64,000 nt of DNA from Ctena decussata (Eukaryota > Mollusca > Bivalvia > Lucinida > Lucinidae): positions 84,676,979 to 84,740,978 of the forward strand of contig OZ022501.1 in assembly GCA_963989385.1 (NCBI GenBank), written 5' to 3'. Numbering within the stretch: position 1 is the first letter of the stretch; each line of letters starts with the position of its first letter. The translations under genes and the position numbers were made by a program. The notes beneath the pieces are model-generated. The model was not told the DNA's origin. It did no database searches and saw only the letters and a program-made list of their open reading frames with translations. This document shows positions 1 through 9,488 of the stretch, one piece after another.

Positions 1-251
1 AAGTTTTACACTTTTTTTACTCTCTTTCTTTGCGTATTAAGTAGAAATAAATGTTTTTATAGACACAATTTATTAAATCTTCAAAAAGTTGATACTATTA
101 CAACATATTTGTTTTTCGTAGTCGACTTTTTTATGGCCTGTACATGTATGATTTTTTATATGAGTTGTGCAAAATGTAAAAGTTTTATTTTCATTGTTGA
201 ACTTTCCTGAAGTACCATTAAAATTTTAAATATTCGGACAGATAGCTCTAG

Positions 252-313
252 GCAAACAGTGCAGACCAAGACTAGACTGCTCCCTTAGTGAGATCAGTGT
301 CAACACTGTTGGC
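252..313. repeat. Short foldback, family FS
   Basis: About 62 bp inverted repeat: it opens with GGCAAACAGTGCAGACC and closes with the complementary AACACTGTTGGCC. Related copies lie at 11290, 37620, 44992, 53293 and 63869. It has no coding content and is probably a very short MITE. Confidence 0.6.
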
Positions 314-574
314 CATTCCGTCTGCATCTTTTGGGAGTATTACTACAAAGTCATTTTTAGGACAACTGCAGTAATTGATAGGTGTCCCATTTTTCTTCTT
401 TTTTTACGGTTTGAATGTCCAAGGAATCTAGAGTAATTCTTTTCAGCATATCACGCACTTTTAGGCGCAATTAATGATCAACAATGTCTAAACTCAAGAT
501 GTATGGCACACATTATTTTTATTTTATTTTATTTTTATTTTTTCGTTTATTTATTTATTTTGGGGGGAGGGGGT

Positions 575-792
575 GGGTAGGAGGCTGTAGTAAAAGGGGA
601 GCAACTTCCGTGAGTACTTATTTGCTTCCTTGTCAACGGAATCATTCTAAAAAGGGATTAAACTCTTAAAGGAAACAATAAGCTCACAGGGGAGCAACTC
701 TTTCCTTTAACAGTTGACTCCCGTCGAGGAAGAGGCAAAAATGAAAAAAAAGGAAGTTGCTGCCCCTGACAGTGTACCCATTCACCTACATG
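575..792. repeat. Dispersed repeat, family F5 (partly foldback)
   Basis: Contains the family blocks GGGGAGCAACT, CTCTTTCCTTTAACAGTTGAC, AGGCAAAAATGAAAA and an end near GTGTACCCATTCACC. The same blocks in the same order recur at 28148, 54519 and 61552, with variants at 2409, 38649 and 51832. Non-coding. Confidence 0.5.
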
Positions 793-814
793 TCACATCT
801 AAATAATAATTAAT

Positions 815-1050
815 GAGCAGCGACACGACAAAACCAACAAAGAAGCGGCATGTGCGCCCAGCGAAGACTCAGATCAGCCTGGACATCCGCCCAGTCTGAT
901 CAGCGCCTTCGTTGTCCACATGAAGCTAGCTTAGTCGTTTAGCTTCCCTTTCAGTCCAAGCACAGACTCTGATTAGGCTGGGTGGATGCCCAGGCTGATT
1001 TGAGTCTTCGCGTGGCGCATACGCCACTTTGTTGGTTTTGTCCTGTCGGA
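815..1050. mobile_element. F1 foldback MITE, copy 1
   Basis: About 235 bp near-palindrome bounded by a variant of GAGCCGCGACACGA and its complement. The arms carry GCGCCCAGCG, CAGATCAGCCTGG and CGCCCAGTCTGATCAG in opposite orientations. Thirteen copies are recognisable in this window. There is no transposase, so it is non-autonomous. Confidence 0.85.
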
Positions 1051-1278
1051 CCTCCGGTTAACATTATTTTCGGACAAAATCGTAAACTGTTTACTGCAGA
1101 AAACCTAACACACTGCATCCAAGGCTGTAAGAGCAAACGTTCTTTTCGGCCGTAATGATCCTGAATTTCGACCTAGAGGGAGCAGTTTGCTTAACATTGG
1201 CTTTTCACGAACAATGTGAAACCGACTAACCGACCGATTATTCGAGGAACAGAAAAGGCTATTACCTCGCTTCTAGAA

Positions 1279-1387
1279 TGTACCCAGAGAACACTAGACG
1301 TCGAACTGACGTCGCACTGAAGTCGATGTGACGTCGTTACGTGTCATCGACGTCAGTGGGCCGTCATTTCGACTTCTGCTGGGTACA
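1279..1387. repeat. ACGTC-rich foldback
   Basis: Opens TGTACCCAG and closes CTGGGTACA. The interior repeats TGACGTC/GACGTCA on both strands. A related ACGTC-rich segment lies at about 26425-26500. It has the structure of a small MITE, and the repeated core equals a CREB/ATF half-palindrome by sequence only. Confidence 0.5.
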
Positions 1388-1530
1388 GATCAAGCTGTAT
1401 TTTTGCTGTTGGAAATGACATTTTCAAGGTACAGTAATCCACTTTATGAATGGGAGGCGCTTTTTATGGGATTTGTTTCCCTGAATCAAGATATACATAC
1501 GATTGGTGACATGCGATTTTACATCATTTG

Positions 1531-1610
1531 CAACAGCATTTCAGTCCTAGGAGGACGATGCAAGGGTAATAATGAAAGAGTTTGTACCTTGGAGCTACCG
1601 GGGCTCCTAT
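1531..1610 (-). mobile_element. SINE family A, internally deleted copy
   Basis: On the minus strand it starts ATAGGAGCCCCGGTAGCTCC, the 5' end shared with the copies at 41381 and 60763. It then jumps to the 3' block (AATGCTGTTG side), so the tRNA-like B box is missing. A short relic. Confidence 0.55.
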
Positions 1611-1707
1611 TTTGCAAAAGAGCATACGCGTACATGTATAAAGAGGGGTGACAAGAGGGGTCAAGGTACCCCCTTCTTATCACCCAATAATTTCGAGATG
1701 CATGGTG

Positions 1708-1760
1708 CCCCCCCCCCCCCCCACACACACACACATCCCGCCCCCCCCCACCCCCAAATA
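1708..1760. repeat. Poly-C and (AC)n low-complexity tract
   Basis: A run of about 15 C residues is followed by (AC)n and a second C-rich run. Apparent reading frames over it are composition artefacts. Confidence 0.85.
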
Positions 1761-2043
1761 AAAAAAAAGATATGTTGTCTAAAGAGGTTTGCCCCTCCCC
1801 CCTCACACAAACACACACACGCAGACCTCGTCCGATTATTGAGAACCTTCGTACTACACCACTGGAGAGGAAACCAAAATAGATCTCAGCAGATATTATA
1901 CATGTAAAAGGAGACATTACAACAGGAGCAACCAAATGAAAGGGATATAATAACAGTCGCCTAAAGAGAGGAATAGAATAAAAGTAAGTGTGGTAACTTA
2001 TCTTAGCCAGAGGGTACCTAAGTTGTATCCGTTTGAGAAATAC

Positions 2044-2376
2044 CACAGGGAATAATCGATTCCGCCAATTTTCGCTTCCTGCAGAGACTGTCCGTCATAT
2101 TGGGCTTCCGCCGAGACTGTCCGCGAACTCTTGCTTCCTGCAGAGACTACTGTCCTCGACAAATTGCTTCCTGCCGAGACTGTCCGCGTGACTCTGCTTC
2201 CTGCCGAGAGCGTCGGCAGAAAGCAGAATCACGCGGACAGTCTCTGCAGGAAGCCATTTATCATGTACAGAAGTCTCGGCAGGAAGCAAGAACTCGCGGA
2301 CAGTCTCGGCGGAAGCCAAATATGATGTACAGTCTCTGCAGGAAGCGAAAATTAGCGGAATCGATTATACCCTGTG
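2044..2376. mobile_element. F2 foldback element, full copy 1 (333 bp)
   Basis: Ends are CACAGGG and CCCTGTG, with TIR core ATCGATTCCGC. Each arm holds about five units of roughly 32 bp built on GCTTCCTGC(A/C)GAGACTGTCC, in direct order on the left and inverted on the right. The centre is at about 2210. Other copies: 41867-42199 (also 333 bp), 26543-26844 (right end lost) and 25279-25446 (one arm only). The frames read across it are repeats, not genes. Confidence 0.85.
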
Positions 2377-2408
2377 AATACGTTCTGTCTTTAACTTAAG
2401 ACGGATGA

Positions 2409-2650
2409 GTTCACTTTCAGGGGAAACAACTCTGCTATTTTTCATTATTGTGTTAATAGGGAACAACTCTCGAAAGAAAATATTGTCTCCACCAGGAGTA
2501 AATTCTACCTTTTAGAGTAAATTCTACCTTTTTAAGGGTAGACACCTTGTGGAAAGGCTTTGTCCTTCAGGGAAGCAAACAGGTTTGAAAGTTGTCTCCC
2601 TTGTCTCCCTTTGTAAAATGGTGGAAAAACCTGGCGGTGTATTAATGTAC
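2409..2650. repeat. Dispersed repeat, family F5
   Basis: Begins near TTTCAGGGGAAACAACTC and ends with CCCTTTGTAAAATGGTGGAAAA, the two edge blocks also present at 51832-52055. A second, partial copy appears to follow at about 2840-2960 (ACCATTTTTTACAAAGGGAAA). Non-coding. Confidence 0.45.
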
Positions 2651-3216
2651 ATAAACTGCATGCTCAGATGGATTGAGATTTATGGTTGAAGCCTTTTCTG
2701 GAGATCTTCCTTTTGGCTTAATGCGAGCTTTATCTGTGGATGTTTCATGCATTGGTGCAAATGTCAGAGGAGGCACGTCAGCATATCCTATGTGGAATTT
2801 TAGTGTGTGTCCACGTGGATTAAGGTATTTGGGAACACCCCCATCGTTTTCCACCATTTTTTACAAAGGGAAACAACATTCTTGATATTAAGTTTTCTTC
2901 CCTGGGAGATTAAACCCATTCAGAAAGGAAAGAATTTTGCTCCTATGGGAGCAAGTTCTATCGTTCAAGATAGCCACATTTGGGACAATTTATATAGGAC
3001 CATGATTGTGCAAGACCTATGTTTGAAAAACTCCACGTTACTGCACAGTTACAGTCTACTTTTGGCGCTATGTTGATCGTTTATATATTCATGTATTTAT
3101 CTATTTCCTTTTTTTTTTCCTTATTCAAAATTTTATGACACATACAAATATACATATTAAGTCACATGTAATACTGTGAGCAAATCCGAAATACTCCTCC
3201 ATCTCACGTTACATGT

Positions 3217-3406
3217 AACCCAGGTAGACAAGTGGGTTAAGCGCTGGCCAGCTGATCTAGCGGACCCGGGTTTAATTCCCGCTGAAGGCGGAAATCTTTT
3301 CAACTGCTAACGGGAATTCATTATGCTCAGCCTTGCATTATAACACACCAATCGTCCTATATTACTTGAATACTGTTAAAATTTGCAAGCCATCCATCCT
3401 CCACCT
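3217..3406 (+). mobile_element. SINE family A (tRNA-derived)
   Basis: A tRNA-like head with an A-box-like GTGGGTTAAGCGCTGG and a B-box-like GGGTTTAATTCCC is followed by a body with TTTTCAACTG and a 3' end CAAGCCATCCATCC. This layout recurs at 24896, 26958 and, on the minus strand, 41381 and 60763. It would be transcribed by RNA polymerase III from the internal promoter, by analogy with known tRNA-derived SINEs. No full cloverleaf can be drawn, so it is not a tRNA gene. Confidence 0.7.
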
Positions 3407-3418
3407 TCAAAAAGCATT

Positions 3419-3650
3419 CCGCACGACAAAACCAACAAAGTGGCATATGTGCCTAGCAGAGACTCAGATCAGCCTGGGCATCCGCCCAGTCTGATCAGAA
3501 CCTTCGCTGTGCGCTTAAAGGGTAGCTAGAGTCTTAGCTAGCTCCACGAGGACAGCGAAGACGCGGATCAGACTGGGCGCATGTTCAGGCTTATCCGAGT
3601 CTTCACTGGACGCACATGGCTCTTTGTTTGTTTTGTGTGTCGCGGCTCAT
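3419..3650. mobile_element. F1 foldback MITE, copy 2
   Basis: Left edge is GCACGACAAAACCAAC and right edge is TCGCGGCTCA. The arms contain the shared CAGATCAGCCTGGG and CCCAGTCTGATCAG blocks. The left terminal bases are eroded. Confidence 0.8.
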
Positions 3651-3721
3651 CTGTAGAATTTTATCAGTGGTACCAGTTAAGTTCTCTTCTGAATTGGGAC
3701 AAATGTTAAAGGCTATAATTT

Positions 3722-3990
3722 CACACCTGTGTAAATATGTTTTCAAGGATGTTACGAAACGAACAAGGGCTGTTACGAAACGTAAAAGAGTCATAGTTAC
3801 CAAACGACCTGGTCATCAGGTCGTTTGGTAACTATGACTCTTTTGCGTTTCGTCAGGTCGTCATCAGGTCGTTTGGTTACTATGACTTTTTTGCTTTTCG
3901 TCAGGTCGTTTGGTAACTATGACTCTATTTTGTTTCGAAACAACTCCTTTTCGTTTCGTAATAGCCCTTGTATATACATAGTGGACCAGG
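3722..3990. mobile_element. F3 foldback with internal repeats, copy 1
   Basis: Edges ACACCTG and GACCAGG; the related copies at 4491 and 26116 end ACACCTGGTT and AACCAGGG. The left arm carries GTTACGAAACG and the right arm the complement. The centre contains three direct repeats of TCGTTTGGTAACTATGACT between about 3815 and 3925, next to an inverted copy at 3793. Non-coding. Confidence 0.7.
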
Positions 3991-4147
3991 GGCGACTTTG
4001 CTTTACGAAAGAGCAAATTCGTTCGTTTAAGCGTAAGCGCATATTTAGAAGGGATTCCCTGTCATAAAAGCTATAGTTGACTCCCCAACAAAACTTGCCG
4101 CCAGACCATGTAGATTTAGTTTTACTCCTAAAACATTTAAATTGCAG

Positions 4148-5330
4148 AGCAATTTCAACCTGCGGTTGCTCTATCAGTGGTATAAATTCATGCAATATTT
4201 TATCGTGAGGTATCGCTAGAAGCGCTTCACTACACTTTCGTCATTGTAAATGACCGATATCAGCCATTTAAACAAAAGAAAACAACCTGGAGTTTCACAT
4301 AAATTCGGAAATAAGTTCAGAAACGGCCACGGTGTAGGAATCAACGAGGTTAGAGAATCTCCCTTTGAACTTTTTAACTGTTGGCACAAGCTTCGCTTTT
4401 CGAAAACTCTGTGTAAACAATTTACAGGTGAGCAGCTTCCCTCAACAGTCTTGATACTTGAAAAAGGCTCTAGAGAAGCGGACTAGTAGCACACCTGGTT
4501 AACTATGTTTTCAAGGCTGTTACAAAACAAAAAAAGAGCTGTTACGAAACGAAAAAGAGTCATAGTTAAACTACTTGTTTATTGTGGTTAAAACAATTGT
4601 TTAGCCACGACGACCAGGTCGTTTGGGAACTAGGACTCTTTTTCGTATCGTAACAGCCCTTGTATATACATAGGTAACCAGGGATAAGTAGAGAGACAAA
4701 AACTCCGTATGCAAAAGCCATATAACTGGCGAAAAGTACAGGGAACATGTTTTCGAAAAACTCCAAAGCTCTCTACATAATCACACCGGGTAGGCGGCAA
4801 TCGAAAACGCTCTTAACAATCGATTAACGCGGATCAAAAACAGCGTTTTCGATTGCAAAACAGCGTTTTCCATTGCAAATTGGCGACAATACAAGGATTA
4901 TTTAAATGTTTAAAAGTGGCTAAACACGGTCATTTAGAATGAACAAAACATGGTGACAAGCTTGCCAGATACCTCACGATGTAATATTTCATGCTGATAG
5001 ATTAATGGGGCCTTTAAACTTGGCAGCTAAAGTTTCCATATCACAATCTGAATGCAATGGTAAAAACACAATGCACAGGCGTGGGTCCCATTCACTGTCC
5101 TGGCTTTGTTTACATAGCAATTATCCACGGGGAAACAGATAGGGACATTTTATTATGTAGATCAGTTCTTTATACAAAAAAACAAACAAAAAACCCATGT
5201 TTCCCCTTTTGTATCAAAATATGACTCAAAATATTAACATCAACCTACATTTTTTCCCCAATCGTGAAGGTTGAGCCGCTTTTAATAACGAGATATGCTT
5301 AGACGTTTTTCCACTATGGAGACTTCAATA
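4148..5330. repeat. Composite of dispersed repeat R1 (direct and inverted)
   Basis: R1 blocks (GCTCTATCAG, TTTATCGTGAGGTATCGCT, CATTGTAAATGACCG, then AATGGTAAAAACACAATG and a CGTTTTTCCAC end) are found here and at 15340, 28600, 30170, 32285 and 37210. About 4960-5020 is an inverted R1 head. An F3 foldback sits inside at 4491-4683. No coding sequence is supported. Confidence 0.45.
4491..4683. mobile_element. F3 foldback, copy 2
   Basis: Bounded by ACACCTGGTTAACTATG and its complement CATAGGTAACCAGGG. Inside are GGCTGTTACAAAAC and AAAGAGTCATAGTT, with complements in the right arm. The central stem is TTGTTTAGCCACGA with its partner to the left. Confidence 0.75.
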
Positions 5331-5346
5331 GAGACTAAAGTGGTCT

Positions 5347-5494
5347 GGCCCCGAGGTTATAAAACATGAGTACATTCTTGAACTCAAAATAAAGCACACT
5401 GATTGGCTGCTTCCGAGCACATGCTCGGAACCAGCCAATCAGTGTGCTTTATTTTAAGTTTGAGATTATACTCAAGTTTTATATCCTCGGACCC
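5347..5494. mobile_element. F4 foldback MITE, copy 1, at the 3' end of the receptor gene
   Basis: A 148 bp near-perfect hairpin with edges GGCCCCGAGG and CCTCGGACCC and central arms GCACACTGATTGGCTG / CAGCCAATCAGTGTGC. The second copy is at 61738. It begins about 23 bp past the stop codon of the minus-strand receptor and carries a minus-strand AATAAA (5448-5453). Confidence 0.85.
5448..5453 (-). promoter_or_regulatory. Candidate poly(A) signal for the receptor gene
   Basis: Minus-strand AATAAA (TTTATT on plus), about 65 nt after the receptor stop codon and inside the F4 hairpin. The distance is plausible for a short 3' UTR. Whether it is used cannot be told from sequence. Confidence 0.45.
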
Positions 5495-5517
5495 TGAAAG
5501 GTGCATGAAGATATGCG

Positions 5518-8082
5518 TCACAATGTCAATTGAACTTCAACGTCGAGTAATATTGGTTTAGCTGAGTGATTATTCCTGTTCAACTTTTGTATCCTACTGT
5601 GTTGTACTGTCTGTTCGGTTTTTACTTTACGGACAATATTATTATCCGACGGTATCCACCGGTCATTCAAGTAGCATCGTCTATAGTTACAATTACAGAT
5701 GCTCTGTTTTCCTCCTGAATCGTTATTCAATCTATTATTAAAAGAAAACTTATTTTCAGCATATTTCTTTCTATTGTCCTGGGCATTGTCTAAGCTGTCT
5801 TGATTGTTACATGTATCTTGCTCCTTCTCTTTCATATTAGGTGTAGATTCAACTATTTCCTGGTCGCCATTTTGAATAGTCCTGTTCTTTTGATATTGTT
5901 CATTGTTTTGTTTATCACCAAAATTGGTCGCTTCTCTGGGCCGAATTTTTCTTATGAGTCGATTTAGAAGTCTGTCCTCCCTGGATTCAAAGTCTAGTAC
6001 GGGTCCCATTCTTAAGCACGCCTTTAAGGGTCTGTTGTGTATATCTTTAGGTTTTAACGCGTCAAAATTTATAAGAATAATCTTGCAGTTAATATCAGCT
6101 GAATAATTCATCCAGATTGTTTCAAATTCTGACTGGCACTGATGTGAGTTATTGTACATTTCACACACAAACACAATGTAGTTAGTACTATAAGTTATTG
6201 CCGTTGCTACTTCAGTTTCATTAGCTGCTCCAGGAGTTTTATCAAACCAAGGAATATAAACTGAATAACCTAAATCAAGAAGTCTTTCTCTTACTTGATA
6301 TGCGACATAGTTAAAGACGTCTTCATTCTCTTCATTTAAGGACACGAAAACATCGATGAAGTTTACATCCTTTGTTGAGTTATTATGCTTTTGGAAGTAT
6401 CGTCTCTTCAACAACAGCAGTTCAAATCTGAAGCAGTACCCAAACAATATAAGGGTGAGAAGAAAAGCCAAAACTGACAGAAATCCAGCGAGCAGGATAA
6501 ATGATGACCTATCACTAACGTCATTGCACTGAAAATAATATTCATCTACGACATGAGCCGAGACAACTTGGCCGTGTGCATAGCAACTGATTTTGTTAAA
6601 CGCGCTGTAGCTTCTAAGCCACCGTCCGATCCATAAGTTATTACAGTCGCATATGAGAGGATGGTCACCAAACTCTACATTCTCTGGATTATACTTTTGG
6701 AAATACACAGGGATCGATGAGCCCATATAGTTACTAATCTCAACTGTCTCAAGTACTTCAAAACACTCTGCCACACTCCGAGGGAACATAGACACAGGAT
6801 TTCCATTCATATTTAGATTCACTATCCTGTTTATATAATTCCTATCATCTATTTTCTTAATGTCATTTCCATCTAAATGAAGGTCAAGTCTGTAATTATT
6901 CCAATGTCCCAGTGGCATTTCATGCGGAAGTTCAGTAAGACCTGCACCAGAACAGTTCACCGTAACCACACTTTTGCTGGGACGATCGCTGCAACGGCAT
7001 TTATATGGACAATTCACTATTATATCACAAGTCAGAAGGCCAAAGTTCTTGCTGTCTAAAATAGTTTTAAGGCTTTTGCCTACCATTCGCTCCGGCGATA
7101 TACACTTGAAGTCATTGTCTAACATGTTTGGCCATATGTCGTAAGTTTTAAAACCAGCTGCATTAAAGAAAGGATACAAATTACAGTCACATCTCATACT
7201 AGACTCATCAAAGTAATACTGACCGTCCACTTGCTTCACTAACTTCTCATATGAGACGCCAACGTCAGAAAAATTAATGAACTGGAATGATCGGCTATAG
7301 TTTAAATTCGTTATTCCTGGACCGATCATCTCATTTTCGGCCACGGTGAAGTTCAAAACATTTGTAATATTGTTCATTAAACTTCCTTGATAATCCTTTA
7401 TGCAAAATGGTTTGGTCCATATAACGTTGGTTATGTCTACACTTGTGAATTCGTTGAAAGACATATTTAGCGTATGTAGGTTTCCACCAGATATCTTAAA
7501 AGTGAACGGGTCTAAATGTACCAGCTTATTATTTGCAAATGATACCGTTCTAAGGTACCTGAAGGTTTTAAATGTGTCATTTTGTATTGTATTGATAAAA
7601 TTGTTATCCATTCTGAGAACGTACAAGTTCTCTAAACATTTTATCCGGTCAATGTTTTGAATACGATTGTGACTTAAATCCACGACAGTGGTAAAATTCC
7701 AGTCACACAAATTTCCAGGAAGAGATGTCATTCGTCCATCGGTATGAACCAGCTCATAAATTGTCGCGTTGCTCATCTCGGCAATCACGCCTGACCCTCC
7801 AACCCAATCGAGATACTCGATGTGCAGGTTACTAATGGTAACAGAACAAGCATGTGGGTCAATTTCCCAGCAAGTTAGAGCTTTACAGCTGCAGCATTCA
7901 TCATCTTCGCAATCAGCTGGACAAAACAAGTCAGTTCTCTGACTATCAGCAGGCACCCAGGGTACGTATTCTGCCGCTGCCCTATGATCTGTGAAGTTCA
8001 TGGTATCACCAAATCCTGCAGATCCATGAGCAAACCAGTTATCAAATATTGAGAATAGAATAAAAACATAAACAAACAACAT
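5518..8082 (-). CDS. Toll-like receptor (LRR-TM-TIR), multi-cysteine type
   Basis: Single-pass pattern-recognition receptor, 854 aa, intronless over this frame. Residues 1-20 are hydrophobic, consistent with a signal peptide. A Cys-rich segment follows at 54-78, then leucine-rich repeats at about 95-290. A first Cys capping region (CDC at 298-300, later Cys 327 and 352) is followed by a CPYKCRC LRR-NT-like motif (358-364), further LRRs, and a second capping region (CDC at 478-480, then Cys 500 and 519). This arrangement, with two LRR-CT regions around an LRR-NT, is the protostome/Drosophila Toll-like form. A transmembrane helix spans about 527-550. The TIR domain at about 573-715 opens with DVFVSL (box 1); box 2 is reduced to WFDKTPG, and no clear FW box 3 is seen. 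The TIR is followed by an Asn/Gln-rich tail of about 140 residues. It would signal through TIR adaptors in the plasma membrane. The start was chosen because the signal-like segment follows immediately. An untranslated 5' exon is possible. Confidence 0.92.
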   Translation of the reverse strand: MLFVYVFILFSIFDNWFAHGSAGFGDTMNFTDHRAAAEYVPWVPADSQRTDLFCPADCEDDECCSCKALTCWEIDPHACSVTISNLHIEYLDWVGGSGVIAEMSNATIYELVHTDGRMTSLPGNLCDWNFTTVVDLSHNRIQNIDRIKCLENLYVLRMDNNFINTIQNDTFKTFRYLRTVSFANNKLVHLDPFTFKISGGNLHTLNMSFNEFTSVDITNVIWTKPFCIKDYQGSLMNNITNVLNFTVAENEMIGPGITNLNYSRSFQFINFSDVGVSYEKLVKQVDGQYYFDESSMRCDCNLYPFFNAAGFKTYDIWPNMLDNDFKCISPERMVGKSLKTILDSKNFGLLTCDIIVNCPYKCRCSDRPSKSVVTVNCSGAGLTELPHEMPLGHWNNYRLDLHLDGNDIKKIDDRNYINRIVNLNMNGNPVSMFPRSVAECFEVLETVEISNYMGSSIPVYFQKYNPENVEFGDHPLICDCNNLWIGRWLRSYSAFNKISCYAHGQVVSAHVVDEYYFQCNDVSDRSSFILLAGFLSVLAFLLTLILFGYCFRFELLLLKRRYFQKHNNSTKDVNFIDVFVSLNEENEDVFNYVAYQVRERLLDLGYSVYIPWFDKTPGAANETEVATAITYSTNYIVFVCEMYNNSHQCQSEFETIWMNYSADINCKIILINFDALKPKDIHNRPLKACLRMGPVLDFESREDRLLNRLIRKIRPREATNFGDKQNNEQYQKNRTIQNGDQEIVESTPNMKEKEQDTCNNQDSLDNAQDNRKKYAENKFSFNNRLNNDSGGKQSICNCNYRRCYLNDRWIPSDNNIVRKVKTEQTVQHSRIQKLNRNNHSAKPILLDVEVQLTL

Positions 8083-9488
8083 TTTAGCAGTAGGTGATGC
8101 AAATTACAAGATAAAGCAAAACTTCGTGATTTGTTGGATATTTTATATTGAACAACTGACACAAAACATAATTCTTTTAAATAGTACCTGCTTGACGTAA
8201 ACGGGAAAAACCCCTGAGGTATCTAATAATAAACATGCCAAATTTTCTCACACAAGATTATACCTCTATATACAATGTATCAGATTGAGGGACATCTAAG
8301 TAAAAATGAGTAGCAACAAGCGCTTATAATGTCTTTGTCAACGTAGCAGAAGATCTTTTACTTGTAATGTAAAATATCTTTAGGGCGAACTTGGCGTACT
8401 GTTAAAGAGAAGTTTCAGAAATAATCTGGTTTCAAACAGACAGTGAAACCATCCCCTGACTTTCGTTTTCAGCCGAACCTACTTGTGACAGTGACTGACA
8501 TTTTGAGCCTTATGGAGCGAAATTCGGAAATTTTGTTTTTAACTTTTTCATATCTATTAGTGCTTCCAGAAGAGATTTCGACAAGCACAAAGCTATTGCG
8601 CTACGGTTTACTGTAAAAGCAAACGGAATTCACATCAACCCGATTTTTTTTGTTTTCGTTTCACTGAATGGATACAATTTATATACTAGCTGGATAAACT
8701 TTTATTACTCTTGTTCGTGACATCGCTTTTCAAAGATCTATAATGCAAACATACTTAAAAGATTGTAGATGAAGAAAATTAAGAATGCTGATAGAAAAGT
8801 TGAACCATTCTTTTCAGGTGACGGTATGGAATTTGTTTTACAGTGCTCGGAAATCCAATTCACTTTACGTGCAAATTTTATGACGTCACTTTCATTTCAC
8901 GTTTAAAGACGTCAACGTCGCACCTCCACACAGCTAAAAATGCCAGGCACTGTCATATTTATGTCCAGCGGACTAGTCTTCCTTTATCAAATCGATGTGT
9001 TCATTTGTCAATTAAAGGCTATATGGTTTAAGTTCATTTCTTATAATTTTTATTATAATTTTACAACAAATACCCATTTATTTATCCAGTGAAAAAATTG
9101 CAGACTCTGATTAGACGCGGATGTCTGACGCGAATGTCTGATCGTGATCTGCACTGTTTTATCGGACGCTAGGTGTTAATGGGTTAATTAGTTGTTTATT
9201 CATTGCATTAAGAGCGTTGCATTACATATTGGATGACCCTCGAACATGATCAATAGAAAACCTCATTGAACAAATACATAATACAGTTTTATTCTCGACC
9301 AATGATAATTTTGGTAAATATTGATATATTCTTAAGGTATGTGGCTACACTACCATGCCTTTTTACCATTTTATGGGAAAAATTGTGACTTCATGAAATC
9401 TTCCTTGGGCAACAATATTATTTTAAAAAGAGGTGGCTAGAAACTAATTCCTACAGCAGTTGACCCCTTTGAAAAGGGAGACAATATA
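8083..9488. other. Upstream region of the receptor gene, no gene seen
   Basis: AT-rich DNA without a supported reading frame. It should contain the receptor promoter on the minus strand, but no convincing TATA box or initiator was picked out. A short inverted segment with TCTGATTAGACGCGG lies at about 9105-9165. Confidence 0.4.

Noticed and set aside
1519..2046. 175-aa minus-strand frame
   Set aside because: Crosses a poly-C/(AC)n tract and a deleted SINE; the peptide is Gly/Cys/Val low complexity.
2044..2376. CRISPR-like array of ~32 bp units
   Set aside because: Units are directly adjacent with inverted second half and TIR ends, so it is a foldback element.
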